Source: Streptomyces decoyicus (GTDB lineage Bacteria > Actinomycetota > Actinomycetes > Streptomycetales > Streptomycetaceae). Taken from it: a DNA stretch of 64,000 nt. Positions 51,339 through 59,857 of the stretch are shown one piece after another. The stretch is from NCBI RefSeq assembly GCF_019880305.1, contig NZ_CP082301.1:7316001-7380000 (forward strand). Reading direction: 5' to 3'. A program made the translations under genes and the position numbers. How positions within the stretch are numbered: position 1 is the first letter of the stretch; the number at the start of each line of letters is the position of its first letter. The notes below the pieces were generated by a model. It searched no databases, had not been told where the DNA came from, and worked only from the letters and a program-made list of their open reading frames with translations.

Positions 51339-51668
51339 TCAACGCGGGCGGCGGATCCGGGGTGCCCCCGGCACCGACATCACCAGTGAGTACAGCGTGG
51401 TCGTCGCGGTGATGAAGAGGCGGTTGTTCTTCGGGCCGCCGAAGGCGATGTCGGAGACCGCCTCGGGGACGCGGAGGGCGCGGTGGCCCTCGTAGTCGCT
51501 GGTGATTCCGAAGTCCGGATCGGAGAACCCGAGGGTGCCGTCGGAGTGCACGACCGCATCGTTCGGGCTGTTGGGCCGCCTGCCGTCGAAGCGGTCGGCC
51601 AGCACCGTGAGGGTTCCGTCGTGCTCGGTACGGGTGACACGGCGGTTGCCCTGCTCCAGCAGGACGCC
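51339..51668 (-). pseudogene. SMP-30/gluconolactonase remnant with internal deletion
   Basis: Read on the minus strand, the fragment encodes GNRRVTRTEHDGTLTVLADR, NSPNDAVVHSDGTL and FSDPDFGITSDYEGHRA, typical of the middle of a gluconolactonase. It then jumps directly (about 51480) to VPEAVSDIAFGGPKNNRLFI and TATTTLYSLVMSV, which belong near the C-terminus. The N-terminal part and a central stretch of perhaps 100 residues are missing. Upstream it runs straight into the antisense Lrp remnant at about 51651-51668. The intact family cleaves sugar lactones. Confidence 0.75.
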
Positions 51669-52061
51669 ACCCAGGCCTATGCGGCGCTCGGCAAGGCGGT
51701 CGGTCTCTCCGCCGGTGCTGCCCATGAGCGGGTCCGCAAGCTCCGGGAGCGCGGAGTGATCCGCCGTACGACCGTGGACGTGGATCCCGCTGCCCTCGGC
51801 CGCGGAGTCCTGGCGTTCGTCATGGTCGAGTCCTCGGCGTGGATGGGCGATTCGGCTGCCGCCTTCCTGGCCGTCCCCGAGATCCAGGAGGCACACGTGA
51901 TCGCGGGCAGCGCCTCCGTCCTGGTGAAGGTGCGAACCGCCACCACCGAGGGGCTTCAGGACGTCCTGCGCAGGCTGTATGCGATCGAGGGGGTCAGCGG
52001 AACCCAGGCGATCATCTCGTTGGAGACCTTCTTCGAGCGCCCGGTCTCCCCGCGGGGGTAG
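51651..52061 (+). pseudogene. Lrp/AsnC-family regulator remnant lacking its N-terminus
   Basis: 137 codons encode LLQQDATQAYAALGKAVGLS, AGAAHERVRKLRERGVI and the AsnC ligand domain (LGRGVLAFVMVESS... ending TFFERPV). The first about 12 residues with the start of the HTH are lost; upstream sequence is antisense gluconolactonase DNA. An in-frame ATG at 51483 could give a 192-residue chimera, but its N-terminal third would be antisense-encoded. The breakpoint lies where both genes share CTGCTCCAGCAGGAC-like sequence. DNA binding is probably lost. Confidence 0.72.
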
Positions 52062-52178
52062 CCGCCTCACGGTGCTCCGGCGGGTGCCCCCGGAAACCGG
52101 CCCGTAGCTGCGTCATCGTCGGTACGGTGGACCTCCGCCACGGGCCTGTGCCCGTCTCTTCGGATTGCGAGATGTCCG

Positions 52179-52763
52179 ATGAACCAGATTGCAGCCGATA
52201 CGTATCTGGCCGCGGCGGTGGTGGTGCACGAGGCCTGTGTGCTGATCGTGCGCCGCAGCTACCGCGAGCGCTTTCTGCCCGGCGCGTGGGGCGTGCCGTG
52301 CGGGAAGCTCGATCGCGGGGAGTCCGCCGAGAGCGGTGCCCTGCGGGAGTTGAAGGAAGAGACCGGAATCCTCGGCACCATCGTCGCGCACACCGGCTCG
52401 TCCAGCTTCCTGAGCGACTACCGGGGCCGCCGCGTCCACAACCACCAGGAGAACTTCATCGTCCGCCCGCTGACGCTGGATGTCGTCCTGCCCAGCCCGG
52501 ACCAGGCCCATCTGTGGGCACGGCCCGCCGAACTGGCCGAGATCGGGGTGGACGCGTACAACCTCGAAGTGATCCGCCAGGCGCTCGGCGGCCGGCTGGA
52601 CGCGGCCGGGCTCCGCGCCATGACGGCCCGCTCCCGCTACCCGGCGCCACCAGTCTTCAGTAGCCCAAAGACCTTGCCAGCGCGTCGAGTTCGGCAAGAT
52701 AGACGGCCGGCGGCAGCGGAGTCTTGGGCGGCGGACCGGCCCGCTCGGCGCCGCCGGTCCTGA
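52179..52763 (+). CDS. NUDIX hydrolase
   Basis: 194-residue NUDIX protein. The box G42-x5-E48-x7-R56-E57-L58-x-E60-E61-x-G63-I64 is perfect. The N-terminal AAAVVVHEACVLIVRRSY is the first strand of the fold. It hydrolyses a nucleoside diphosphate linked to another moiety; the exact substrate is not predictable. The C-terminal about 35 residues overlap antisense the 3' end of the cupin-like gene (52657-52763) and look unstructured, so the functional domain ends near residue 150. Confidence 0.88.
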   Translation: MNQIAADTYLAAAVVVHEACVLIVRRSYRERFLPGAWGVPCGKLDRGESAESGALRELKEETGILGTIVAHTGSSSFLSDYRGRRVHNHQENFIVRPLTLDVVLPSPDQAHLWARPAELAEIGVDAYNLEVIRQALGGRLDAAGLRAMTARSRYPAPPVFSSPKTLPARRVRQDRRPAAAESWAADRPARRRRS

Positions 52764-53553
52764 TATCGCCACCGCCCCGGCCATCGCGGCCGACCGGCTC
52801 ATCGTCGGCGATCCGGTCATCGCCGATGTCCGTGACGGAACCGGTGCCCGTGACGGAACCTCCGGCGGTGGCGGAAGTTCTGTACGTGGCGGGGCCGCCG
52901 TCCGTGGTGGAGCCGCTGCGCCCGGCCTCGGCGCTAGTGGCGTGGCCGCTGTTCCTGACGTACACATCGGTCACCGACCGTTGTGGGGCGGTCTCCAGGA
53001 ACAGCGTCACCGTAGGCTCCTCGCTCACCACCCGGTGCAGCGTACGGGCGGCCAGGCCGTAGCTCCGGCCGGGGCCGTACTGCTCCGTGCATATGAGCCG
53101 CAGGCGTGCGTCCCCGACCCGCCGGAGCCGCCAGGCGCCGCCGGGGCCGTCGATCGTCTCCCGGTAGGCGGTCGCGGGTACGCCGTCCGCGGCCGGCTCG
53201 TAGCACTCCATCCGGACGCGGCCGCGCACCACCGCCGAGGCGATCGCGCACCGGTGGTTGTGGATGTCCTCGGGGACCGGGCCGGTCCTGCCGTGCCAGA
53301 AATGGATCCGCAGCATGAACCGCGGGGCGCCGGCCAGCAGCAACAGCTTGTCGAAGCCCAGCACATGGCGGTACGAGAGCCGGGTGCACTCCGCCAGGTC
53401 CAGATCGCCGGCGGATAATCGGCGCACCAGCGGACCGAGCGTATCGGGGTGCGCCAGTTGGGCGGTCACCGCGCGTGCCGACTCGGGTGACGGCGGCCGC
53501 GGCCCGCCGCCCAGCCGTTCCGCCAACAGCCGCCGGGCTTCCTCGACCTGCAT
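52657..53553 (-). CDS. Cupin/cysteine-dioxygenase-like protein with a TTA codon
   Basis: 298-residue protein. A helical N-terminus (VEEARRLLAERL) precedes a cupin-like core with FMLRIHFWHGRTGPVPEDIHNH and AIASAVVRGRVRMECYEP, where the histidines could bind a metal. A glycine/threonine/aspartate-rich stretch (about 205-260) is a probable linker, followed by a short C-terminal helix (PPAVYLAELDALARSLGY). Leu46 is TTA (53416-53418, minus strand), so translation should depend on bldA. The neighbour on the same strand also has a TTA codon. The enzyme activity is unknown. Confidence 0.72.
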   Translation of the reverse strand: MQVEEARRLLAERLGGGPRPPSPESARAVTAQLAHPDTLGPLVRRLSAGDLDLAECTRLSYRHVLGFDKLLLLAGAPRFMLRIHFWHGRTGPVPEDIHNHRCAIASAVVRGRVRMECYEPAADGVPATAYRETIDGPGGAWRLRRVGDARLRLICTEQYGPGRSYGLAARTLHRVVSEEPTVTLFLETAPQRSVTDVYVRNSGHATSAEAGRSGSTTDGGPATYRTSATAGGSVTGTGSVTDIGDDRIADDEPVGRDGRGGGDIRTGGAERAGPPPKTPLPPAVYLAELDALARSLGY

Positions 53554-53756
53554 GAGACCGCCTTCCCTTCGCCGACCCCCTGACCGCCCCGACCCTGACC
53601 GCCCCGGCTGATCACACCGGCGCTCATCATCCGCCCCGACCGCCCTCGTGCCCCTGACCGCCCCGTGCTGACCCGACCCGACCTGCCTCCTGGGCATTCA
53701 CCGGGCGGGGAGCACCAGCAGGCCTGGCCCCGCCCCTCGGAAGCCGGCGGTCCGCC

Positions 53757-55160
53757 TCACGGCCGGTAGACCATCAGCGCATGCCGCCGCAGCACCGAAA
53801 GGCCCTGGTACGCCATCCACACCGGGTGCCCCATGGGCCCGTCGTCCCACCGCCACACCCCGCCCCGCTGCATGCCGTGGACCCGCGCCACGGCGGCGGT
53901 CAGCTGCGCCTCCCAGGCCGGCAGCCCCACTCCCTCGGCGGCGACCTTCCGGGCGCCGTCCGTCATCAGCGCACGGGCCACCCACGCGGCCGCGAAATGC
54001 CGTACGGACAACAGCTCCTGATGCAGTGGATCCTCCTGGTCCGGCCGCCGTACCTCTTCCTGACAGTTCTGCAGATCGGCCACGCCGCCCGCCGGCGTCG
54101 CGGGGCCGGCCAGCAGCCACCGCAGCCCCTCCTCGCGCACCGTGCGCTGCCGCTCGTCCTCGCCCAGTACGCGTGCGGCCCGGTCCAGCGCCACCACTGC
54201 CCGCGCGGTGTGCGCCGCGGACGGCGCCGGATTGCCGCGGCCGGTGGCCAGCGCCGCGCCCCAGCAGCGGTGATTGCCGCGCGCCGGGTCGGCGGTGGCG
54301 CCGTTGACCAGCACCTCGCGCAGCCCGTCCAGCGCGGTGGAGCCGGGCGCGGCCCGCAGCAGCCCGCGCAGCACATTCGTCACGACATAGGTGTTCGCCA
54401 GCCCCGATGCGTCATGGTCGGGGTTCCACAGCACCTCGCAGGAGCGTATTTCCGCCTCCAGCAGCCGCGGATCGGCACCGGCCCGCGCCAGCGCACCCAG
54501 CACGACCGCGGTCACCTCGGGCCGCGCCCCGCTGCCCTGGGAGCGGGCGGCCCACCCGCCGCCGGGAAGCCGCAGCCGCCACAGCGTCTCCGCCACCTGC
54601 CCCGCCCGTATGCGGCCGTCGTACGGCGCGATGTCGAGCAGCAGATGCAGCCCGTACGCCGTACCGAACGCCGTCGGGTGCACCGGCGGATCGTTCTCCG
54701 CGAGGGAGTGCGGCCAGCCGGTGAGCGGTCCGCGTCCGGACACCTCGATCACCGTGAGACCGCGCCGCAGTGCCTGGTACGTGCCGTCCATCAGCTCGGG
54801 CAGCGTTCCGGCGGGTGAGGGAGCGGGGCCGGCCGGGGGTGCGGCGACGGCGGCCGCGGTCGCGGCGCGCGTCCGCAGCAGGGCCGCCGCCAGCCACACC
54901 ACGGCGCCGACCCCGCATCCGGCGGTCGCCGCCACGAAGTACCGCGCCGCCTCGCCCGCGAGGTTCTGCGGCAGGATCCCCAGCAGCGTCTGGAACACGG
55001 CGAACGCGGCGGCCGGGACGCCCAGCCGCCCCAACCATGTCAGCAGCCGGGACACTGCGGAGGCGGGCGCGGCGGCAGCGGGCGGCGGTCCGGGATCCGG
55101 TGCGGGCGAGCGGCCTGTCGTGCCGGAACGCCGTGGTGGTAAGACCTGCCGCAGCACCAT
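53757..55160 (-). CDS. Membrane-anchored alpha/alpha-toroid protein with a TTA codon
   Basis: 467-residue protein. The ATG at 55160 has GGGAGGGAG upstream and is preferred over an ATG at 55238. Codon 7 is TTA (55140-55142), early as in many bldA-dependent genes. Two hydrophobic segments follow (about 40-65 and 75-95). The C-terminal 330 residues carry repeats with GGGWAARSQGSGARPEVTAV and GVWRWDDG-type elements, resembling the terpene-cyclase/prenyltransferase toroid fold, but no catalytic DxDD or DDxxD motif was seen. It may share a transcript with the cupin-like gene 203 bp downstream. Confidence 0.7.
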   Translation of the reverse strand: MVLRQVLPPRRSGTTGRSPAPDPGPPPAAAAPASAVSRLLTWLGRLGVPAAAFAVFQTLLGILPQNLAGEAARYFVAATAGCGVGAVVWLAAALLRTRAATAAAVAAPPAGPAPSPAGTLPELMDGTYQALRRGLTVIEVSGRGPLTGWPHSLAENDPPVHPTAFGTAYGLHLLLDIAPYDGRIRAGQVAETLWRLRLPGGGWAARSQGSGARPEVTAVVLGALARAGADPRLLEAEIRSCEVLWNPDHDASGLANTYVVTNVLRGLLRAAPGSTALDGLREVLVNGATADPARGNHRCWGAALATGRGNPAPSAAHTARAVVALDRAARVLGEDERQRTVREEGLRWLLAGPATPAGGVADLQNCQEEVRRPDQEDPLHQELLSVRHFAAAWVARALMTDGARKVAAEGVGLPAWEAQLTAAVARVHGMQRGGVWRWDDGPMGHPVWMAYQGLSVLRRHALMVYRP

Positions 55161-55289
55161 CTGCTCCCTCCCCACCCCGGGCGCGCGCCCCCGCACGGCC
55201 TGTGCGCAGGGCATCCCGATCAGTGTAGGAATCCCCACTGACAGCGGGGTCGCACACCTGTCGCAGTCACTCCCCGGCCGCTGCTTCGC

Positions 55290-55961
55290 TCAGCCCGTCC
55301 CCGTCCCCGTCCCCGCCCCCGCTGCCAGCAGAATCACCTCCAGGGTCCGCGGCCCGTGCACCCCCTCCACCCGGTCGAGTTCGATGTCGCTGGTTGCGGA
55401 CGGCCCGGAGATCCAGGTGAGCGGGCGGTCCGGCGCCAGCCGCGGCAGCGCCTCGGGCACCGAGCCGACCACCTGGCCGGGGACGCGGACGACACAGAGA
55501 TGATGGTCCGGCACCAGCGTGATCCGGCGTCTGCCCTGGTCGGGGCCCGCGTCCAGGACCAGGGTGCCGGTCTCCGCAATGGCCACCGCACAGCCCGTCA
55601 GCACGCTGTCCACGGCGTCGAGTTCACGGGGCGTGCTCGATGCGCGGTCCTCGACGAGGGTGACGTCGCTGCCGGCCGTCCATGACTCGTCCAGACCCGG
55701 CGGCACCAGCACCGTCCGGGCCCCGCGCTCCGCCAGCAGCCGGCCGATCAGCCGCGGCAGCCCCTCGGCGTCCGTGCGGTGCACGACCGCCCGGTAGTCC
55801 GCGAGATTCTCCGCGAGCAGATCGACGTTCTGCGCGCTCGTACGGGACCCGTGCACCCGGTGGTAGTCACGCGCCACCGGCAAACCGCCCGGCCCCTCCC
55901 CGCGCGGCACATCCGCCAGCGCCCGGCGCACCCGCGCCAACACCACGTCCCGGCTGCTCAC
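55290..55961 (-). CDS. lutC: L-lactate utilization protein LutC
   Basis: 223-residue DUF162/LUD-domain protein. Typical phrases are VAIAETGTLVLDAGPDQGRR and LVPDHHLCVVRVPGQVVGS. It is the third component of the LutABC iron-sulfur lactate oxidase. The GTG at 55961 overlaps the lutB stop by 4 bp. The C-terminus ends in a GTGTGTG repeat encoded by GGGACG units. LutC associates with LutA and LutB to oxidise L-lactate to pyruvate at the membrane. Confidence 0.9.
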   Translation of the reverse strand: MSSRDVVLARVRRALADVPRGEGPGGLPVARDYHRVHGSRTSAQNVDLLAENLADYRAVVHRTDAEGLPRLIGRLLAERGARTVLVPPGLDESWTAGSDVTLVEDRASSTPRELDAVDSVLTGCAVAIAETGTLVLDAGPDQGRRRITLVPDHHLCVVRVPGQVVGSVPEALPRLAPDRPLTWISGPSATSDIELDRVEGVHGPRTLEVILLAAGAGTGTGTG

Positions 55962-57484
55962 TCGGCGTCTCCTCGCTGCTCCGACGACGTACCGTGCTCC
56001 GGCCAGATCCCGCGCTCCGATGCCGTACCGCGGGTGCGCTGCCACCAGTCGCGGAAGGACTCGGCCGGCACCGTAGGCAGATCGCGCGTCCGTGACCAGG
56101 CGCGCCCCGGGCCCGGCAGCCGCTGTGGATGCAGCCGACGGGTACGGGCCGCCAGGCGCATTCCGCTGCGCAGCGCGTCCGGGTGGTCGAAAGCCCAGGC
56201 CGCCGCGCGCATCGCGGCCCGCTCCGCGGCGTGCCCCTTGGCCGGTTTGAGGACGGTGCGCGCCCCGCCCCGGGTGACGGGCCCGCCCTCCACGACCCGC
56301 TCCCGCAGATGCACCAGCACCTCGGGGATGTCGATGGCCACCGGACACACCTCGTAGCAGGCCCCGCACAGCGACGAGGCATACGGCAGTGAAGCCTCCA
56401 ACGAGCCTTCCATGCCTCGTAGTTGCGGCGTGAGGATGGCGCCGATCGGGCCGGGGTACGGCGAGCCGTACGCATGCCCGCCGGCCCGCTCGTACACCGG
56501 GCAGACGTTCAGACAGGCCGAGCAGCGGATACAGCGCAGCGCCTGCCGCCCGACGGTGTCGGCGAGGGTGTCGGTGCGCCCGTTGTCGAGCAGCACCAGA
56601 TGGAAGGTCCGCGGCCCGTCTCCGTCCGTCGTGCCCGTCCACATGGAGGTGTACGGATTCATCCGCTCGGCGGTGGAGGAACGGGGCAGCAGCTGAAGAA
56701 AGACCTCCAGGTCCTGCCAGCTCGGTACCACCTTCTCGATGCCGACGACGGAGATCAGCGTCTCCGGGAGGGTCAGACACATCCGGCCGTTGCCCTCGGA
56801 CTCCACGACGACCAGGGTGCCGGTCTCGGCGACCATGAAGTTGGCCCCGGAGATGCCGACCTTCGCCGACAGGAACTTCTCCCGCAGATGCAGCCGCGCC
56901 GCCTCGGCCAGCTCGGCGGGGGAGTCGGTCAGCCCTTCGGGTGCCGGACGCCCCCAACTGCCCATCTCCCGGCGGAAGATGTCGCGGATCTCGGAGCGGT
57001 TGCGATGGATCGCCGGGACCAGGATGTGCGACGGCAGATCGTGGCCGAGCTGCACGATCAGCTCGGCCAGATCCGTCTCGTACGCGCGGATACCGGCCTC
57101 GGCCAGCGCCTCGTTCAGCCCGATCTCCTGGGTCGCCATCGACTTGACCTTGACGACCTCCGTCTCGCCGGTCTCCCGTACCAGCCGGGTGACGATCCGA
57201 TTGGCCTCGTCGGCGTCCGCGGCCCAGTGGACCTGCCCGCCCGCGGCGGTGACCGCGGCCTCCAGCCGCTCCAGATAGTGGTCGAGATGGCGCAGCGTAC
57301 GGTCCTTCAGCGCGGCGCCCGCGGCCCGCAGCTGGGCCCAGTCGTCCAGCTCCGCAACGGCCTTGGCCCGCTTGTCACGGATGGTGTGCGTGGCGTGGGT
57401 GAGGTTGGCGCGCAGCTGGGTGTCGCGGGTGGACATTTCAGCGGCCCGGGGGAAGGCCGGCATGCCCAGGTAGGTGCCGCTCAC
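55958..57484 (-). CDS. lutB: L-lactate utilization iron-sulfur protein LutB
   Basis: 508-residue protein. The N-terminal LUD domain includes VKVKSMATQEIGLNEAL and ISGANFMVAETGTLVVVESEGNGRM. Two ferredoxin-type clusters follow: CIRCSACLNVCPVY and LCGACYEVCPVAI. The GTG at 57484 overlaps the lutA stop by 4 bp; the N-terminus is about 16 residues longer than in many homologues, so the downstream ATG (MSTRDTQLRANL) is an alternative. It passes electrons from lactate through the Fe-S centres. Confidence 0.92.
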   Translation of the reverse strand: MSGTYLGMPAFPRAAEMSTRDTQLRANLTHATHTIRDKRAKAVAELDDWAQLRAAGAALKDRTLRHLDHYLERLEAAVTAAGGQVHWAADADEANRIVTRLVRETGETEVVKVKSMATQEIGLNEALAEAGIRAYETDLAELIVQLGHDLPSHILVPAIHRNRSEIRDIFRREMGSWGRPAPEGLTDSPAELAEAARLHLREKFLSAKVGISGANFMVAETGTLVVVESEGNGRMCLTLPETLISVVGIEKVVPSWQDLEVFLQLLPRSSTAERMNPYTSMWTGTTDGDGPRTFHLVLLDNGRTDTLADTVGRQALRCIRCSACLNVCPVYERAGGHAYGSPYPGPIGAILTPQLRGMEGSLEASLPYASSLCGACYEVCPVAIDIPEVLVHLRERVVEGGPVTRGGARTVLKPAKGHAAERAAMRAAAWAFDHPDALRSGMRLAARTRRLHPQRLPGPGRAWSRTRDLPTVPAESFRDWWQRTRGTASERGIWPEHGTSSEQRGDAE

Positions 57485-58233
57485 CACGCGCTCCCTTCCG
57501 TACTGGCCAGGATCTCGGCGATATGGACCGGGCGGACCGCCGAGCCCTGGCGGGTGAGGGTGCCGCCGATGTGCAGCAGACAGGAGTTGTCGACCGCGCA
57601 GACCGCCTCGGCGCCGGTCCCGATGACATTGCGGACCTTGTCGGCGCCCATCGCCGCCGAGACGGCCGGGTTCTTCACCGCGAAGGTGCCGCCGAACCCG
57701 CAGCACTCCTCGGCGCCCGGCAGCTCCCGCAGCTCCAGCCCCTTGACGTGCTCCAGCAGTCGCCGCGGCCGGTCGCCCAGCCCCAGTATCCGCAGCCCGT
57801 GGCAGGTGGGGTGATAGGTGACGGTATGCGGGTAATAGGCGCCGACATCCTCCACCTTCAGCACATCCACCAGAAACTCGGTGAGCTCGTACGTCTTCGG
57901 CACCGCGACCGCCGCCGCGTCGATGAGTCCCCGGCCCCGCCCCTCGGCGGCCGCCTTCGCCCCGATCCGCGAGTAGTTGTCGCGCACCATCGCCGCGCAG
58001 GAGCCGGACGGGGTGACCACGTACTCGTAGTCCCGGAACGCCCGGTCGAAGCGGCGCACCAACGGCTCGGTGGCATGCCGGTAGCCGGTGTTGTACTGCG
58101 GCTGACCGCAGCAGCTCTGCTCGGCGGGGAAACCGACCTCCACCCCCAGCCGCTCCAGCAGCGCCACCACGGCCTGCCCCGTCCGCGGATGGAGCATGTC
58201 GTTGATACAGGTGACGAACAGTGCTACACGCAC
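57481..58233 (-). CDS. lutA: L-lactate utilization protein LutA
   Basis: 250-residue protein with two cysteine-rich CCG domains. Motifs are SCCGQPQYNTGY with CINDML upstream, and HPTCHGLR with ECCGFGGTFAVKNP. It is the first gene of lutABC; all three overlap by 4 bp and are co-translated. The GTG at 58233 has AAGGAG upstream. Together the products oxidise L-lactate to pyruvate. A divergent MHS-type transporter starts 123 bp away and may bring in lactate or a related acid. Confidence 0.92.
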   Translation of the reverse strand: MRVALFVTCINDMLHPRTGQAVVALLERLGVEVGFPAEQSCCGQPQYNTGYRHATEPLVRRFDRAFRDYEYVVTPSGSCAAMVRDNYSRIGAKAAAEGRGRGLIDAAAVAVPKTYELTEFLVDVLKVEDVGAYYPHTVTYHPTCHGLRILGLGDRPRRLLEHVKGLELRELPGAEECCGFGGTFAVKNPAVSAAMGADKVRNVIGTGAEAVCAVDNSCLLHIGGTLTRQGSAVRPVHIAEILASTEGSAW

Positions 58234-58289
58234 GTTGCCATCTCCTTTCGGCCGCCACGGCCCCTGGCGGGCATCCGCTTCCGCGGTAC

Positions 58290-58309
58290 ATGATCACCTG
58301 TCGGATCAT
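58290..58309. promoter_or_regulatory. Inverted repeat in the lutA-transporter divergent region
   Basis: ATGATC (58290-58295) and GATCAT (58304-58309) with 8-bp spacing. This type of site would suit a GntR-family regulator, the class that usually controls lactate genes. No such gene is seen nearby. Confidence 0.4.
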
Positions 58310-58355
58310 CCTGCCCCAGCAGCAGGCCAAGGAGAAGAACCGGGAGCGGAGGACC

Positions 58356-59660
58356 ATGTCGAGTGCCGAATACATAGCCGAGGACCGGGCACCGGACGGT
58401 GTCCGCCCGCCGTCACGGCTGCGGCAGCTGGCCGCCGCCTCCATCGGCAACGCCGTCGAGTGGTACGACTGGTACGCGTACTCCTTCCTCGCGGTCTACT
58501 TCGCCGGGCAGATCTTCCCCGAGGGCGCGGGGAACTCCCTGGTGCCGCTGCTCTCCACCTTCGCCGTCTTCGCGGTCGGCTTCTTCATGCGGCCGGTCGG
58601 CGGACTGCTGATGGGGGCGCTCGCCGACCGCCGCGGCCGGCGGGCCGCACTGACCCTGACCATCCTGCTGATGGGCGGCGGCAGCCTGCTGGTGGCACTC
58701 ACCCCCACCTACGCGGCCACCGGAGTACTGGCGCCCCTCATCCTGGTCGTCGCACGCCTGGTACAGGGCCTGTCGGTGGGCGGCGAGTTCGCGGCCTCCA
58801 CGACCTTCCTCGTCGAATCGGCGGGGCCCGGCCGGCGGGGGCTGTTCTCCAGCTTCCAGTACGTGTCCACGACCGTCGGCCAGCTGCTTGCCTCCGGGAC
58901 GGCGGCGCTGCTCGCGGCGCTGCTCACCGAACAGCAGATGGGTGAGTGGGGCTGGCGGGTGGCGTTCCTCGTCGGTGCGCTGCTGAGCCTGCTGGGTCTG
59001 TGGATCCGGCGCGGTGCCCAGGAGACCCTTCCCCGAGCGCAGCAGGCGGCCGACCGCCCGGGGCTCTTCGAGGCGCTGCGCCGCCATCCCCGGCAGTCCC
59101 TGCTCATCTGCGGCATCACCGCGGGCGGCACCATCGCCTACTACACGTGGACGACCTACCTGCCCACCTACGCACAGGTCAACGCGGGCTTCGACAAGGG
59201 CGATTCACTCACCGTCGGCACCCTCTCGCTCGCCTTCTTCGCCCTGCTCCAGCCGCTCGGCGGCATGCTCTCGGACCGCATCGGCCGCAAACCGCTGCTG
59301 CTCGGCTTCTCGCTGGGCTTCGCCGTCCTGGCCGTACCGCTGCTGCACCTGGTGACCGACTCGTTCGCCTCCCTGCTGCTGGTGCAGTGCGCGGGCATGG
59401 TGCTGCTCACCGGCTACACAGCGATCGCCGCGGCGGTGAACGCCGAAGTGTTCCCCGCGCGGGTACGTGCCGCCGGCATCGGCTTCCCGTACTCGCTCAC
59501 CGTCGCCCTCTTCGGCGGCACCGCCCCCTACGTCGGCACGTGGTTCAAGGAGGCCGGCCACGCCGACCTCTTCCCCTGGTACGTGGCCGCGCTCTGCCTC
59601 GTCTCGTTCGTCGTCTATCTGACGCTGCCGGAGACCTCCCGGCAGAAGCTGGAGAGGTAG
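58356..59660 (+). CDS. MFS transporter, MHS (metabolite:H+ symporter) family
   Basis: 434-residue membrane protein with about twelve helices. The MHS hallmark IGNAVEWYDWYAYSFLAVYF opens the first helix; LADRRGRRAALT and the cytoplasmic loop VQGLSVGGEFAAS are present. Relatives carry alpha-ketoglutarate, citrate or other organic acids with protons. The ATG at 58356 has GGAGG. Divergent from lutABC, so lactate or a similar acid is a likely substrate, but this is inferred. A strong hairpin lies 84 bp past its stop. Confidence 0.9.
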   Translation: MSSAEYIAEDRAPDGVRPPSRLRQLAAASIGNAVEWYDWYAYSFLAVYFAGQIFPEGAGNSLVPLLSTFAVFAVGFFMRPVGGLLMGALADRRGRRAALTLTILLMGGGSLLVALTPTYAATGVLAPLILVVARLVQGLSVGGEFAASTTFLVESAGPGRRGLFSSFQYVSTTVGQLLASGTAALLAALLTEQQMGEWGWRVAFLVGALLSLLGLWIRRGAQETLPRAQQAADRPGLFEALRRHPRQSLLICGITAGGTIAYYTWTTYLPTYAQVNAGFDKGDSLTVGTLSLAFFALLQPLGGMLSDRIGRKPLLLGFSLGFAVLAVPLLHLVTDSFASLLLVQCAGMVLLTGYTAIAAAVNAEVFPARVRAAGIGFPYSLTVALFGGTAPYVGTWFKEAGHADLFPWYVAALCLVSFVVYLTLPETSRQKLER

Positions 59661-59743
59661 CCCGAGGAGGGGCGCGGGGACCGAGCCCGGCGGACCGAGT
59701 CCGGCGGACCGAGCACGGCGGACCGAGCTCCGTGGAGCACATG

Positions 59744-59783
59744 AAGGCGCCGCCCGTCCCGGGACAGGGAGGGGCGGCGCCTT
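59744..59783. terminator. Strong bidirectional hairpin terminator
   Basis: Perfect 12-bp arms AAGGCGCCGCCC (59744-59755) and GGGCGGCGCCTT (59772-59783), extended inside by four more pairs after one mismatch. It separates the transporter gene (plus) from the 19-aa ORF (minus) and can serve both. Confidence 0.75.
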
Positions 59784-59797
59784 CGGAGTGAGGTCTG

Positions 59798-59857
59798 TCA
59801 GACGAGCCAACCCACGAGGTGGAGTACGTGGGCGAGGAGGGCGGTGAGAATGTCCAT
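59798..59857 (-). CDS. Orphan 19-residue hydrophobic peptide
   Basis: The ORF MDILTALLAHVLHLVGWLV starts at the ATG at 59857 with AAGGAG 8-9 nt upstream. Apart from the N-terminal MD, it is entirely hydrophobic with two histidines and ends WLV. It is followed 14 bp after its stop by a strong hairpin, so it looks like a complete one-gene transcription unit. Possible roles are a membrane-active small protein, toxin, signalling peptide or leader. No family is recognised. The supporting signals are the ribosome site and terminator only. Confidence 0.55.
   Translation of the reverse strand: MDILTALLAHVLHLVGWLV

Noticed and set aside
51339..52070. Full-length 243-codon minus-strand gene
   Set aside because: Only the 51339-51668 part matches gluconolactonase; the rest is antisense to the Lrp remnant.
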